A DNA stretch of 64,000 bases from RPQJ01 sp963748985 (GTDB lineage: Bacteria > Pseudomonadota > Gammaproteobacteria > Steroidobacterales > Steroidobacteraceae), in the NCBI GenBank assembly GCA_963748985.1, contig CAVVKQ010000002.1, positions 62,001-126,000 of the forward strand. Direction: 5' to 3'. Under the pieces are notes generated by a model that was not told where the DNA came from, searched no databases, and worked only from the letters and a program-made list of their open reading frames with translations. Numbering within the stretch: position 1 is the stretch's first letter; each line of letters begins with the position of its first letter. Shown in pieces: positions 16,513 through 25,808 of the stretch. A program made the translations under genes and the position numbers.

Positions 16513-17202
16513 TCAATCGTCGTCGGTTTCGCGTCCTGTCGCCAGTTCGGATTGTTCGTCCTGTCCCGGACCGGCACCCGGCGCCACGCCTCCGGCGGTC
16601 GCAGTCCAGCCCCAGAAGCCCAGGATCGCAGCGACCATCGCCAGCCCGAGGCCACGCGCATCGCGTGGCTCGACGCCTTCGGCGGCCCCGCGCTTCAGTC
16701 CGGTGATCATCGAGCGCGCGAGGTTTTCGCGCTGCATCACGCTGCTGAACACGACGCCGAGTATGTGCAGCCCTGCGAGCACGAGCCAGGCGTTGGCGAA
16801 GGCTTCGTGCAGGCCCTCAATCGACTCGCCACCCAGCTCGTTGAAGTTGAGGTAGCCGGTCACGCCGGTGACCGCGCCGAGCATGAGCAGACCGAAGACG
16901 GCCCAGCTGCCCGCGGGGTTGTGGCCAAGATGGCGCTGCGCCCGGCCTCGCAGTTCATCCCGCAGGTAGTGGAATGCCGCGACCGGGCTGTGAACGAACG
17001 AGCTGAAACGCGCATACCGCGGGCCGATGAAGCCCCACACCAGACGGAACGCGAGCAGTCCGAGCACGGTGTAACCGAGCGCAACGTGGACGTTGCGCAG
17101 CCGTTCCGAATCGGAGAGGACGTAGGCGCCGGCAAACGAGGCGGCAAGCGCCCAATGAAAGATGCGGGTCGGCAGGTCCCAGACCCTGGTATTAGTGGTC
17201 AT
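16513..17202 (-). CDS. Cytochrome b561-family membrane protein
   Basis: A 229-residue protein of the Ni-hydrogenase-type b-cytochrome/b561 family. It opens with VWDLPTRIFHWALA (haem-ligand histidine in helix 1), has NVHVALGYTVLGLLAFRLVWGF in helix 2, then two further helices with histidines in EGLHEAFANAWLVLAGLHILGV, giving the usual pattern for two haems b. A fifth hydrophobic helix near 190-205 precedes an acidic tail. It is followed by the regulator and preceded (5-base gap) by the dihaem c cytochrome, its expected redox partner. It would transfer electrons between quinols and the periplasmic cytochromes. Confidence 0.9.
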   Translation of the reverse strand: MTTNTRVWDLPTRIFHWALAASFAGAYVLSDSERLRNVHVALGYTVLGLLAFRLVWGFIGPRYARFSSFVHSPVAAFHYLRDELRGRAQRHLGHNPAGSWAVFGLLMLGAVTGVTGYLNFNELGGESIEGLHEAFANAWLVLAGLHILGVVFSSVMQRENLARSMITGLKRGAAEGVEPRDARGLGLAMVAAILGFWGWTATAGGVAPGAGPGQDEQSELATGRETDDD

Positions 17203-17207
17203 CGGTG

Positions 17208-17693
17208 TTACCTCGGAATGCGGACAGAATGTTCGTCAAACTGGTCACGCTCGGCACCGGCATGACACGCAGTGCAGTTGGCGGCGCTGCGCACGGCCGG
17301 AGAGCGAAACAGTTGCGCTGATATTTCATCGTGCTCCTCACGGAACCAGCCTTGCTGCGTGATCCGTGGCGCGGCCGTGGTAGTGGCTGCGCTGGCGATG
17401 GCGGGATCCACGCCCAGCTGCCTCGCCACTGCCGCACGTGTCGTGGCGTCGAGCGATGCATCGACGCCGAAGTGACGGTCGAGTGTTGCCAGCACGACGG
17501 CCCAAGCCGCTGGCCGCAGCAATCTGGCTGGATAGGCCATGTGGCATGCGCCGCACTCCTCCGCGTAGGCGATGGGTTCGGCGGCTTGGGCGGGTGGAAC
17601 TGCCGCCACGGCGGCATGGGCGAGAAACACGGCCGCGAGTGACCAGACGATCCAGTCGATGCGACGAATGCCCGATCGTGCGTGCATTGTCAT
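17208..17693 (-). CDS. Dihaem cytochrome c (DHC family)
   Basis: A 161-residue periplasmic cytochrome with a signal peptide ending AAQA..AEP and two haem motifs, ECGACHMAYPARLL near residue 46 and NCTACHAGAERDQFDEH near the C-terminus. The N-terminal phrase with CGACHMAYP and the C-terminal F.E..VRIP are hallmarks of the dihaem cytochrome c family found beside b561 and DUF1924 genes. Its first four bases overlap the end of the DUF1924 gene (ATGA). It probably exchanges electrons with the adjacent b561; the terminal acceptor is unknown. Confidence 0.9.
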   Translation of the reverse strand: MTMHARSGIRRIDWIVWSLAAVFLAHAAVAAVPPAQAAEPIAYAEECGACHMAYPARLLRPAAWAVVLATLDRHFGVDASLDATTRAAVARQLGVDPAIASAATTTAAPRITQQGWFREEHDEISAQLFRSPAVRSAANCTACHAGAERDQFDEHSVRIPR

Positions 17694-18097
17694 GCTCCTT
17701 TTTTCGCGTCGAGGAGAAACGCGATCAAGTCAGCCTTTTCCGCGGGCGAACACGGACGACCGAGCGTGTCGCTGCAGTTGCGTTTGAACCATTTCTCGAC
17801 CTTGGCGGGATCGCGAAACCGCTCGGGGTTGGCACTGGGTGCAAGCGGGCCGATCTCCTTGCCGGTGATGGCGTGGCGGCCCGTCGCGGTGGGCCGATCC
17901 GTGTGACAGGTTGCGCAACTCCAGTCGCGCGGCTGCTGGTGAAACAGTCGGCGACCCGCCGCGGGGGACGGGCCGGCATAGGATGCCGACGTGGTGCGTG
18001 CCTGTTCGGCATAACCCCGCATCAGCGACTCCGGGGTGTCGGCCAGGGCGGGGGCCGCCAGCAGCACCGTGGCTGCAATGAGTGCCTTTCTGAACAT
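17690..18097 (-). CDS. DUF1924-family monohaem cytochrome c
   Basis: 135 residues with a signal peptide ending PALAD and one haem motif, SCATCHTDRPTATGRH, near residue 61. Conserved DUF1924 phrases are visible: GRRLF, TGK.I.PLAPS.NP.RF.D..KVEKWF.RNC and a final AEKADLIAFLL. The methionine in this class normally comes from downstream; here only a few candidates exist, so bis-His ligation is possible. AGGAG lies 8 bases upstream of the ATG. First gene of the five-gene DHC operon. Confidence 0.92.
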   Translation of the reverse strand: MFRKALIAATVLLAAPALADTPESLMRGYAEQARTTSASYAGPSPAAGRRLFHQQPRDWSCATCHTDRPTATGRHAITGKEIGPLAPSANPERFRDPAKVEKWFKRNCSDTLGRPCSPAEKADLIAFLLDAKKGA

Positions 18098-18197
18098 CGA
18101 TCCATCTCCTGCATGGGGATCGATGCGAAGGCTAGGCGGCGAAGATTATCGGCCCCTTAACGCGCGGGACGACCTGGAGCGGTCGCTCCCGGCGGTG

Positions 18198-18227
18198 AGG
18201 AGACGCGCCGGCAGGTTCGCGTCTCCT
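18198..18227. terminator. Inverted repeat downstream of the MscS gene, candidate terminator
   Basis: Arms AGGAGACGCG and CGCGTCTCCT (10 bp, perfect) around a 10-base loop. The hairpin begins 14 bases beyond the stop of the leftward mechanosensitive-channel gene and about 100 bases ahead of the DUF1924 gene. No T-run follows on the minus strand, so it is a candidate terminator or transcript-end stabiliser. Confidence 0.45.
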
Positions 18228-18240
18228 GTATCGAACTCGA

Positions 18241-19059
18241 CTAAGCCTGCACCTGGATCATCCGCGTGAGGTTCGCGGGCGTCGGCGCGGGCCAGCCTGC
18301 TTCCTTTGCGACGCGCATCATCGCCTGGTTGGTGTCGAAGTAGACCTGCCAGTAATGATCGGTGTGGCAGTAAGGGCGCACCGCGATCACCGTGCCGAGC
18401 AGGTTGATGTCGAGCAGGCTCACTTCGGGCGCGGGTCGCGCGAGGACGTTCGGGATCTGCGCGACTGCCGCCTGGAAGCGCGCGATCGCGTCGTTGTGAT
18501 CCACGCCACCGGCCAGCTGTGCCGTGCGCTCGACGCGACGGTGCGGCAGCGACGAGAAGTTCTGGATCGTGTCGCTGAAGATCTTGCCGTTGCCGACCAG
18601 CGTGAGGACGTTGTCCGGGGTCACGATGGTCGTGCCGAACAGTCCGAGTTCATGCACGGTGCCCGTGACGCCGGCGATGCTGACGAAGTCCCCCACCTTG
18701 AACGGCCGCAGTACCAGCATGAACGCGCCAGCGGCAAAGTTGCCGAGCATGCCGCTCCAGGCCGCGCCGATCGCCACACCCGCGCCGGCCAGCATGGCAG
18801 CGATGGAGGTCGTCTGGATGCCGAAGTACCCGAGGATTCCGAGGACCAGGGCGATGTTCAGCGCGACGTTGATGATCGAGCCGAGGTAACGCGTCAGCGT
18901 CGGGTCGATCTGGTTGCGGTGCATCGTGGCCTGCACCAGGTGAATGACCCGGCTGATCAGCCAGCGACCGACGAACCAGAAGACGATGGCCGCCGCCACC
19001 TTGACGGCGAGCGCCGCTACCGTGGTGCGGAGGAAAGTCTCGACTGTTGCCATGTCCAT
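18241..19059 (-). CDS. Small-conductance mechanosensitive channel (MscS family)
   Basis: A 272-residue channel: TM1 about 10-32, TM2 about 55-80, pore-lining TM3 around 85-115 with the glycine/alanine-rich GAGVAIGAAWSGMLGNFAAG, then the beta domain starting RPFKVGDFVSI, followed by the alpha/beta vestibule. Length is close to E. coli MscS (286). It releases solutes on hypo-osmotic shock. GGGAG sits six bases before the ATG. The gene is divergent from the Kef-type antiporter, another osmotic/ion homeostasis gene, with about 140 bases between starts. Confidence 0.93.
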   Translation of the reverse strand: MDMATVETFLRTTVAALAVKVAAAIVFWFVGRWLISRVIHLVQATMHRNQIDPTLTRYLGSIINVALNIALVLGILGYFGIQTTSIAAMLAGAGVAIGAAWSGMLGNFAAGAFMLVLRPFKVGDFVSIAGVTGTVHELGLFGTTIVTPDNVLTLVGNGKIFSDTIQNFSSLPHRRVERTAQLAGGVDHNDAIARFQAAVAQIPNVLARPAPEVSLLDINLLGTVIAVRPYCHTDHYWQVYFDTNQAMMRVAKEAGWPAPTPANLTRMIQVQA

Positions 19060-19196
19060 TGAATGCTCCCGGAAGTTGGTCTGATTCGTCCTGGCCCCCG
19101 CGCGGCAGTTTCGGGAGAAGGGGGTCGTCCGTCAATCGTTGCGCGACTGAGCTAAGCTCCTGCCCGGCCGGCCTGATGCCGGCGCAGGAGGCGCGG

Positions 19197-21041
19197 GTGG
19201 CCACGGAATCTGCAGGCATCGGTCTCGGTCATGCGGTCGTCCTGCTGGCGGCCGCCGTCATTGCGGTCCCGCTGTTTCGCAAGCTCGGCCTGGGCGCCGT
19301 CCTCGGCTACCTCTGTGCCGGCCTGCTGATCGGCCCCTTCGGCCTCGCGTTCTTCCACGACCCGCAAGCCATCCTGCACGTCGCCGAACTGGGCGTCGTG
19401 CTGTTCCTGTTCCTGATCGGGCTCGAGATGCGGCCGTCCAAGCTGTGGGCGTTGCGCAGGGAAATATTCGGACTTGGACTCACGCAGGTGCTGGTCTGCG
19501 GCACGCTGCTCTCGGGCGTCGGACTGGGGTTCGGCTGGCCGCCCGCGGTAGCCGTGATCGGCGCGATGGGTTTCGTGCTGTCGTCGACGGCCGTGATCAT
19601 GAAGATGCTCGACGAGCATGGCATGACGGCTTCGCCCGCGGGCCAGCGCGCCGTATCCATCCTGCTGCTCGAAGACCTCGCGATCATTCCGCTGCTGGCG
19701 CTGGTCGCGTTTCTCGCCCTGGCGAATGGATCCGGCGTCGAATCCTCGCGACCCGCGTGGCTATCGGCGCTGATCGCGCTCGGCGCCTTCGGCGGCTTGC
19801 TGGCGGCGGGGCGCTGGGCGATCAACCCGTTGTTCCGCATTGTCGCCGCACTCGGTGGTCGGGATGTCATGACCGCCGCGGCGCTGCTGGTCGTGCTTGG
19901 CGCCGCGCTGTTCATGCAGTGGGGCGGGCTGTCGATGGCGATGGGAGCATTCATCGCGGGCGTGCTGCTGTCCGAGTCGACGTTCCGGCATCAGCTCGAA
20001 GCCGACATCGAGCCGTTTCGCGGCATCCTGCTTGGCCTGTTCTTCCTTTCCGTCGGCATGTCGCTCGACCTCGGCGTCGTTGCGTCCGACTGGCAGATCG
20101 TTGCGGCCGGTGTCGCGGCGTTCATGGCCGTGAAAGCGCTCGGCATCTACGCAGTCGCGCGCACGTTCGGCGCGGATCACCGCGAAGCCGTGCAACGCTC
20201 GGCCCTGTTCGCGCAGGGGGGCGAATTCGCTTTCGTGCTCTATGCCGCCGCGCTTGCAGCGGGCGTCTTTGACGCGCGGGCCGGAGCGGTGATGTCCGCC
20301 ATCGTGATCCTGTCGATGGCCCTCACGCCGGTCGTGGTCCTGCTGCTCGATCGCTTCCAGCCACAACCCGCGATCTCGATGCACGGCATCGAGGAACCGC
20401 CGTGCCTCACCGGTCGCGTCCTGATCATCGGCTTCGGCCGGTTCGGCCAGGTCGTGAGTCAGCCGCTGCTGGCCCGCGACGTCGATATCTCGATCATCGA
20501 CGCCGACGTCGACATGATCCGCGCGGCCGGCAATTTCGGGTTCAAGGTCTACTACGGCGATGGCGCCCGGCTCGATGTCCTGCGCACGTCCGGCGCGGGC
20601 AAAGCCGATGCCATTCTCGTCTGCATCGACAAGCCGGAACTCGCCGATCGCATCGTCGAACTGGCGAAGCTCGAGTTCCCACAGGCACGGCTTTACGTGC
20701 GGTCGTTCGACCGCGGGCACACGCTGCGCCTCATCCAGGCTGGCGTCGATTACCAGGTGCGCGAGACGTTTGAATCGGCGATGACGTTCGGCGAGCACGT
20801 GCTCAAGGGCCTCGGCTACCAGCCGGACGAGATCGCGGAGACCCTGGCGGACGTTCGTCAGCGCGACGAGGACCGCCTGGGACTGCAGTTGATCGGAGGC
20901 ATCACCGCGGGCCGTTCGCTGATGCGCAACAACCAGACGACGCCGGAACCGGCGCCGCTGACGCGGCCAAAGCACGCAGCGCATGCGTTGAACCCTGAAG
21001 CGACCGAGGTCGTGGAGCAGGGCGGCGTGCGTGGCGACTAG
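19197..21041 (+). CDS. Kef-type (CPA2) cation:proton antiporter with TrkA-N domain
   Basis: A 614-residue protein with an N-terminal Na/H exchanger domain of about 12 helices (residues ~5-385) and a C-terminal Rossmann TrkA-N domain (GFGRFGQVVSQPLL, then IDADVDMI) at about 405-520. This is the layout of KefB/KefC potassium efflux systems, which respond to glutathione adducts or NADH. I chose GTG at 19197 because AGGAGG lies five bases upstream; an ATG at 19176 overlaps that site. The last four bases overlap the convergent TerC gene. Ion specificity (K+ versus Na+) cannot be read from sequence. Confidence 0.88.
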   Translation: MATESAGIGLGHAVVLLAAAVIAVPLFRKLGLGAVLGYLCAGLLIGPFGLAFFHDPQAILHVAELGVVLFLFLIGLEMRPSKLWALRREIFGLGLTQVLVCGTLLSGVGLGFGWPPAVAVIGAMGFVLSSTAVIMKMLDEHGMTASPAGQRAVSILLLEDLAIIPLLALVAFLALANGSGVESSRPAWLSALIALGAFGGLLAAGRWAINPLFRIVAALGGRDVMTAAALLVVLGAALFMQWGGLSMAMGAFIAGVLLSESTFRHQLEADIEPFRGILLGLFFLSVGMSLDLGVVASDWQIVAAGVAAFMAVKALGIYAVARTFGADHREAVQRSALFAQGGEFAFVLYAAALAAGVFDARAGAVMSAIVILSMALTPVVVLLLDRFQPQPAISMHGIEEPPCLTGRVLIIGFGRFGQVVSQPLLARDVDISIIDADVDMIRAAGNFGFKVYYGDGARLDVLRTSGAGKADAILVCIDKPELADRIVELAKLEFPQARLYVRSFDRGHTLRLIQAGVDYQVRETFESAMTFGEHVLKGLGYQPDEIAETLADVRQRDEDRLGLQLIGGITAGRSLMRNNQTTPEPAPLTRPKHAAHALNPEATEVVEQGGVRGD

Positions 21042-22048
21042 TCGCGCGGCTCCTGCTCCTCTTCCTGCTTCGCTGCGAAGGGGTAGGCGCTTTGCGCCCC
21101 GCCCTTTTTCGGTGGAATCCTGAGCGACAGGATCATCGTCAGCGCCAGCACGATGACGGTGAATCCGAGCGACCAGGACACCGGGATCTTGTAGATGTCC
21201 AGCAGCAGCATCTTCGTGCCGATGAAGACCAGCACGATTGCCAGGCCGTACGAGAGCAGGTGGAAGCGCTCGTGCATCTCGGCCAGCATGAAATACATTG
21301 CGCGCAGGCCGAGGATTGCGAAGACGTTCGAGGTCAGTACGATGAACGGGTCCATCGTGATGGCGAAGATGGCCGGGATCGAGTCCACGGCGAAGACGAT
21401 GTCCACGATGGCGATCAGCAGGATGACTACGAACAGCGGCGTGGCCAGCTTTACGCCGTTCTGCACGGTGAAAAACTTTTCGCCGTCGTAGGTCGGCGAG
21501 ATCTGCATGTGGCGCCGAATCCACTTGAGCGCCGGGTTCGCCTCGAGGTCGGGCTCGTGCCCGGTGGCGACCCACATCTTGATGCCGGTGAAGACGAGGA
21601 AGGCGCCGAAGATGTAGAGGATCCAGTGGAATTGCGCGATCAGCCAGGCGCCGACCAGGATCATGATGGCGCGCAGCACGAGTGCGCCCATGATGCCGAA
21701 CATCAGTACGCGCTTCTGGTATGCGGCCGGTACCGCGAAGTACGTGAACACGAGCAGGAACACGAAAATGTTGTCGACTGCCAGTGCCTTCTCGACCAGG
21801 TAGCCGGTCACGAACTCGAGCGCCTTGGCATCGGCGACCGGATTGCCGTCGATTCCGCCGAGGTACCACCAGAGCCAGGCGACGAAGACGAACGAGACCG
21901 CGACCCAGATCAACGACCAGATGGCCGCTTCCTTCATCGTGACCTTGTGGGCTCCCTGCTTCTCCATCGCGAAGAAGTCGACGACCAGCGCGACCAGCAC
22001 GAAGGCCACGAACAGTGTCCACAGCAACGGCGTGCCAGTCGTCATCAT
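21038..22048 (-). CDS. TerC/Alx-family integral membrane protein
   Basis: 336 residues with about nine hydrophobic helices and the two TerC acidic motifs: FVALVVDFFAME-type sequence near residue 20 (VALVVDFFAMEKQG), EKALAVDNIFVF near 90, and FAVDSIPAIFAITMDPFIV near 223. Length matches Alx/TerC (about 320). These proteins are linked to Mn2+ export or to metalation of exported proteins, and to tellurite resistance. Its 3-prime end overlaps the Kef-type antiporter gene by four bases. I looked for a yybP-ykoY manganese riboswitch in the roughly 230-base upstream gap and could not see one. Confidence 0.92.
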   Translation of the reverse strand: MMTTGTPLLWTLFVAFVLVALVVDFFAMEKQGAHKVTMKEAAIWSLIWVAVSFVFVAWLWWYLGGIDGNPVADAKALEFVTGYLVEKALAVDNIFVFLLVFTYFAVPAAYQKRVLMFGIMGALVLRAIMILVGAWLIAQFHWILYIFGAFLVFTGIKMWVATGHEPDLEANPALKWIRRHMQISPTYDGEKFFTVQNGVKLATPLFVVILLIAIVDIVFAVDSIPAIFAITMDPFIVLTSNVFAILGLRAMYFMLAEMHERFHLLSYGLAIVLVFIGTKMLLLDIYKIPVSWSLGFTVIVLALTMILSLRIPPKKGGAQSAYPFAAKQEEEQEPRD

Positions 22049-22281
22049 CCAGGTCGGTCCCTGCAGTGTGTTTCGGCGCTGCGTTCAGCGGCCGGTGAGT
22101 CCGGGTACGGCAACGATGAACGAGTGGACCCGTTCCTGCAATTCGAACCTCGCTGGCTCCTGGGTCCATGCGCGTGACGTATGCTTGCCATGCCGGGTTT
22201 CGATTTGTATCGCCCGGCAAGCTGTGGCTAGCTGCCGTCCAACGGCGCCGTTCGTGCCTCAAGTCAATCAAGGAGTTGCAG

Positions 22282-23268
22282 GTGCAGAAGTCTCTCCGCC
22301 GCGCGCGCCCGGTCGTGCTCGTTCTGGTTGCCTGCCTGGTCGCATCGACGGCCGCCCGCGTCCAGGCGGCGACCGATCCCCTGCCGTCATGGAACGAAGG
22401 TGCGGTCAGGGCGCGCATCGTCTCGTTCGTTCAGGCCGTGACCGATCCCACGGGAAAGGACTACGTCGCGCCCGCGGCCCGAGTTGCAGTTTTTGACAAC
22501 GACGGCACCCTCTGGAGTGAGCAGCCTGTCTACTTCCAGGCCGCTTTCGCCCTGGACACGGTGCAGGCCATGGCGGCAAAGGATCCAGCCCTCGCGGCGA
22601 ACCCGGCGATCGCGGCGGCGGCTAAGGGCGACTTGAAGGCGCTCGGCGAGGTCATCGCGATCACGCACGCGAACACGACCAGCGAAGAATTCGCCGCGCG
22701 GGTTCGCCAATGGACGGCGACCGCGCAGCATCCGACGCTGCACCGGCACTACACGGAACTCACGTACCAGCCGATGCGAGAACTGCTGGATTACCTCGAA
22801 GCCAATGGCTTCTCGACGTGGATCGTGTCGGGCGGTGGCGTCGAATTCATGCGTGCATTCGCCGAGGACGTCTACGGCATTCCGCCCGAGCGTGTCATCG
22901 GATCGAGCATCAGGACGAAGTACGAGGTCCGCGACGGCAAGCCCGTGATCGTGCGTCTGCCTGAGATCGAGTTCGTCGACGACAAGGATGGCAAGCCCGT
23001 CGGGATTCACAAGTTCATCGGCAAGCGCCCGATCATGGCCTTCGGTAATTCGGACGGCGACTTCCAGATGCTCGAGTGGACGACTTCGGCACCTGGCCCG
23101 CGGTTGGGCGTGATCGTGCATCACGACGACGCCGTCCGTGAGTTCGCTTACGATCGCGGCAGTCACATCGGCAAGCTGGAACGTGGACTGGACGAAGCGG
23201 GCGCGCGCGGTTGGTCGCTGATCAGCATCAGGAACGACTGGCGGACCGTGTACACGCCACGCAAGTGA
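22282..23268 (+). CDS. Exported HAD-superfamily phosphatase
   Basis: A 328-residue protein beginning with a signal peptide (VQKSLRRARPVVLVLVAC, cleavage near VQAA). HAD motifs are in order: FDNDGTLWSEQP (nucleophile and acid Asp, about residue 67), STWIVSGGG (motif II) and AFGNSDGDFQML (motif IV). An inserted cap lies between motifs I and II. The family includes phosphoserine-phosphatase-like enzymes, but export suggests a periplasmic phosphomonoesterase. GTG at 22282 is preferred because AAGGAG lies six bases upstream; reading further upstream adds residues with no leader-like character. It lies 23 bases before the phospholipase D gene, so the pair is probably co-transcribed. Confidence 0.82.
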   Translation: MQKSLRRARPVVLVLVACLVASTAARVQAATDPLPSWNEGAVRARIVSFVQAVTDPTGKDYVAPAARVAVFDNDGTLWSEQPVYFQAAFALDTVQAMAAKDPALAANPAIAAAAKGDLKALGEVIAITHANTTSEEFAARVRQWTATAQHPTLHRHYTELTYQPMRELLDYLEANGFSTWIVSGGGVEFMRAFAEDVYGIPPERVIGSSIRTKYEVRDGKPVIVRLPEIEFVDDKDGKPVGIHKFIGKRPIMAFGNSDGDFQMLEWTTSAPGPRLGVIVHHDDAVREFAYDRGSHIGKLERGLDEAGARGWSLISIRNDWRTVYTPRK

Positions 23269-23291
23269 TCCATTCCCTGGAAACGCACCGA

Positions 23292-24836
23292 ATGTCCACG
23301 CGCATGGCCCTGCACCCCGCCGCCGTCCTGCTCACCCTGCTGCTCGCCGGGTGCTCGTCGCTCGCGCCGCGACCTGAGCTTCCCGCCCAGAACGCCGTGG
23401 CACTCGCACAGGGAACCGCCCTCGATGACCTCATTGGTCAGGCGGAGGCTGCGCATCCTGGCCAGTCCGGCTTCCGGCTCGTGCGCGAGGGCCCCGAGGC
23501 GTTCGCAATTCGCGCGCATACGGCGCTGGTGGCTGGCCGCAGCCTCGATGTGCAGACCTACATCTGGCACGACGACGCCACGGGTGCTTTCCTGGCCTAT
23601 CGCGCGATCGAAGCCGCCGATCGCGGCGTGAAGGTGCGGTTGCTCGTCGATGACATGGATGCCCGCGGCAAAAACTACAAGTTTGCGGCGCTCGATGCGC
23701 ACCCGAACATCGAGGTGCGCATGTTCAACCCGTTCGGTTCGCGCACCGGGGCCCTGCAGTTCGCCTTCGAGGCCCTGGGCAGCTTCAGCCGCATCAACCG
23801 GCGCATGCACAACAAGTCCTGGATCGCCGACAACCGCATCGCCATCGTCGGTGGTCGCAATCTGGGCAACGAGTACTTCGGCGCGAGCAAGGAGGTCAAC
23901 TTCGTCGACCTCGATTTCGCCATGGTGGGGCCCGTCGTGCGCGACGCTTCCGCGTCGTTCGACCGCTACTGGAACTCCCCGGCGGCCTATCCCATGGCGC
24001 TGCTGGCGCCCGACGACGTCTCGGCCGCAGCTCTCGATGCGCTGCGAAAATCCGCCGCGTCTCGTATCGCTGAAGCGCAGAACCATCCCTTTGCGGTCGA
24101 ACTGCGCAACAGCGACGCGATTCAGCGCCTGGTGGCGGGCGACTGGCCGATGCACTGGACGTCGCAGTTTCTTTTCGTTGCCGACGACCCGGCCAAAGCG
24201 CTTGGCGATGACGGCGGGGTGGCGGGTTCACAGGTCCTGGCCATGATCGGGCCGATGGTCAAGGACGCGAAGCAGCACGTCTCCATCATTTCGCCGTACT
24301 TCGTGCCCGGCAAGCAGGGCAGCAGCTTTCTCACGAGCCGGGTCGGCGCAGGCACCGACGTGCGAGTGCTCACCAATTCGCTCGCAGCAAACGATGTGGC
24401 GATGGTGTACGGCGGCTACTCGAGGTCGCGACCGGCATTGCTGAAGGGCGGAGTGCAGATCTGGGAGCTGAAGCCCCTGCCTGGCGTGCAGGCACAGCGG
24501 AGCATGTTCGGCTCCTCCGGCGCGAGCCTGCACACGAAAGCCCTGGCCGCGGATTCCTCGAGACTCTTCGTGGGCAGCTACAACCTCGATCCGCGGTCCA
24601 CGTCGCTCAATTGCGAGCAGGGCGTGTTCGTCCAGGAGCCGACGGTCGCGACCCAGCTCGAGGCGATCTTCGACCAGGAATCGTCGGGTGAGCGTGCGTG
24701 GGCCGTCACGCTCGAGCATGGCAAACTGCGCTGGAGTGACGGCAGGCGCACTTACAACGACTCGCCCGAAGCCTCAGGCGGGCAGAAATTCCAGGCCTGG
24801 CTGGCGAAGGTGCTGCGGTTGGATTCCCAGCTCTAG
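23292..24836 (+). CDS. clsC: Phospholipase D-family lipoprotein, cardiolipin synthase C-like
   Basis: A 514-residue lipoprotein (lipobox LAGC near residue 19) with two HKD motifs: HNKSWIADNRIAIVGGRN around residue 170 and HTKALAADSSRLFVGSYN around 415. It matches the ClsC (YmdC) type in length, single N-terminal lipid anchor instead of TM helices, and the C-terminal EQGVFVQEP region. ClsC-type enzymes transfer phosphatidyl groups between phospholipids to make cardiolipin. The second HKD has the pattern HxKxxxxDxxxxxxGSxN intact. It follows the HAD phosphatase and ends one base before the convergent outer-membrane gene. Confidence 0.85.
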   Translation: MSTRMALHPAAVLLTLLLAGCSSLAPRPELPAQNAVALAQGTALDDLIGQAEAAHPGQSGFRLVREGPEAFAIRAHTALVAGRSLDVQTYIWHDDATGAFLAYRAIEAADRGVKVRLLVDDMDARGKNYKFAALDAHPNIEVRMFNPFGSRTGALQFAFEALGSFSRINRRMHNKSWIADNRIAIVGGRNLGNEYFGASKEVNFVDLDFAMVGPVVRDASASFDRYWNSPAAYPMALLAPDDVSAAALDALRKSAASRIAEAQNHPFAVELRNSDAIQRLVAGDWPMHWTSQFLFVADDPAKALGDDGGVAGSQVLAMIGPMVKDAKQHVSIISPYFVPGKQGSSFLTSRVGAGTDVRVLTNSLAANDVAMVYGGYSRSRPALLKGGVQIWELKPLPGVQAQRSMFGSSGASLHTKALAADSSRLFVGSYNLDPRSTSLNCEQGVFVQEPTVATQLEAIFDQESSGERAWAVTLEHGKLRWSDGRRTYNDSPEASGGQKFQAWLAKVLRLDSQL

Positions 24837-25718
24837 TCAGAATGGCGCCCCGAGGACGAAGCGTACCGCCGAGACATCGCCGGCGAACCGGTAGCTGAGT
24901 CCAACGCGCGGCAGCGGTATTTTCCAGATCCTCCATTCGGGGCGTGCGCCGAACACGACGCCAGTTTCGAGTTGCGTGCGCGGGACGTCGATGCCCGTGG
25001 TCGGTCCCGTCGGCGGATCCGCGAAAACATCGATCGTGGCAAACAGCCCATATTCGATCGGGTGGTCGCCCAGCGAGAATCCTGCGTAGCGCTTGAGCTC
25101 CAGGCTGTTGCGCAACCGCAGAAAGTCGTCGTCGGGCAGCGAGTCTCCGTGATAGGCGACACGCGAGTACACGGCGGACCCGGCGTAGAGGCCGTCGAAT
25201 TCGCCGGCTGCGAAGGCTCGCTCGGCCCGGATGCCGGCGCCGAAGAGGTCGGTCTCGACGTCCGATTCGCTGGCGGTGGACAGGCCCCCCTGCACGTACG
25301 GCAGCAGTCGCCAACGTTCGGCGACGACGAACGCGAATTCGACTCCAGGTACGACGCTGACCGAGTCGACCCTGTCCGGTAGACCCGTCTCGATCACGTC
25401 GGCCGCGTGGAAATCGAGGAAGCCCAGCGTGACGGGCAGCCGCAGGCGCAGCCCGGCCTGATCCTTGCCCGGTTCGATAGCGGTCCAGCCGAAGGGTAGG
25501 CCGTACACCTGCAGCGTGCGGCCATTGAAGTCGTATACACCCGAGCCGAACTCATGCGCGAAGGCATAGTTGGTGAACCTCAGGTCCGCGCGGGTCGTGG
25601 CGTCAGCGCCGTAAACCGTCGGCGAGGCGGCAACTGCCAGGGCGAGCGCTGCGGGCAGGCCAACCGCAAATCGGCGGTGGGTGGCGAAGCGCGCGGGCTT
25701 CGTGCGCGAAGGGTTCAT
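24837..25718 (-). CDS. Predicted outer-membrane beta-barrel protein, function unknown
   Basis: 293 residues: signal peptide with a basic start and cleavage near VYGAD, then alternating beta-strand patterns (LRFTNYAFAHEFGSGVYDF, WRLLPYVQGGLSTAS, HPIEYGLFATIDVF) and a C-terminal phenylalanine (VLGAPF), all typical of outer-membrane barrels of about 12 strands. I do not recognise the family. It faces away from the phenylalanine hydroxylase gene and is convergent with clsC, with no space between the stop codons. Confidence 0.75.
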   Translation of the reverse strand: MNPSRTKPARFATHRRFAVGLPAALALAVAASPTVYGADATTRADLRFTNYAFAHEFGSGVYDFNGRTLQVYGLPFGWTAIEPGKDQAGLRLRLPVTLGFLDFHAADVIETGLPDRVDSVSVVPGVEFAFVVAERWRLLPYVQGGLSTASESDVETDLFGAGIRAERAFAAGEFDGLYAGSAVYSRVAYHGDSLPDDDFLRLRNSLELKRYAGFSLGDHPIEYGLFATIDVFADPPTGPTTGIDVPRTQLETGVVFGARPEWRIWKIPLPRVGLSYRFAGDVSAVRFVLGAPF

Positions 25719-25808
25719 ATCCGGGTGCGGGCCGCTGCGTCGGCATGACCATAGCATCGCCAGTGTCGCCCGATGGAAATATCACATCCCATGCGCGACC
25801 ATGTACCC

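Noticed and set aside
22049..22281. Possible yybP-ykoY (manganese) riboswitch upstream of the TerC gene
   Set aside because: TerC/Alx genes often carry one, but I could not find its conserved helices or loop sequence in this gap.
19761..22418. Open frame of about 885 codons on the minus strand across the antiporter and TerC genes
   Set aside because: It overlaps two well-supported genes and is Arg/His-rich without any domain; treated as a coding shadow.
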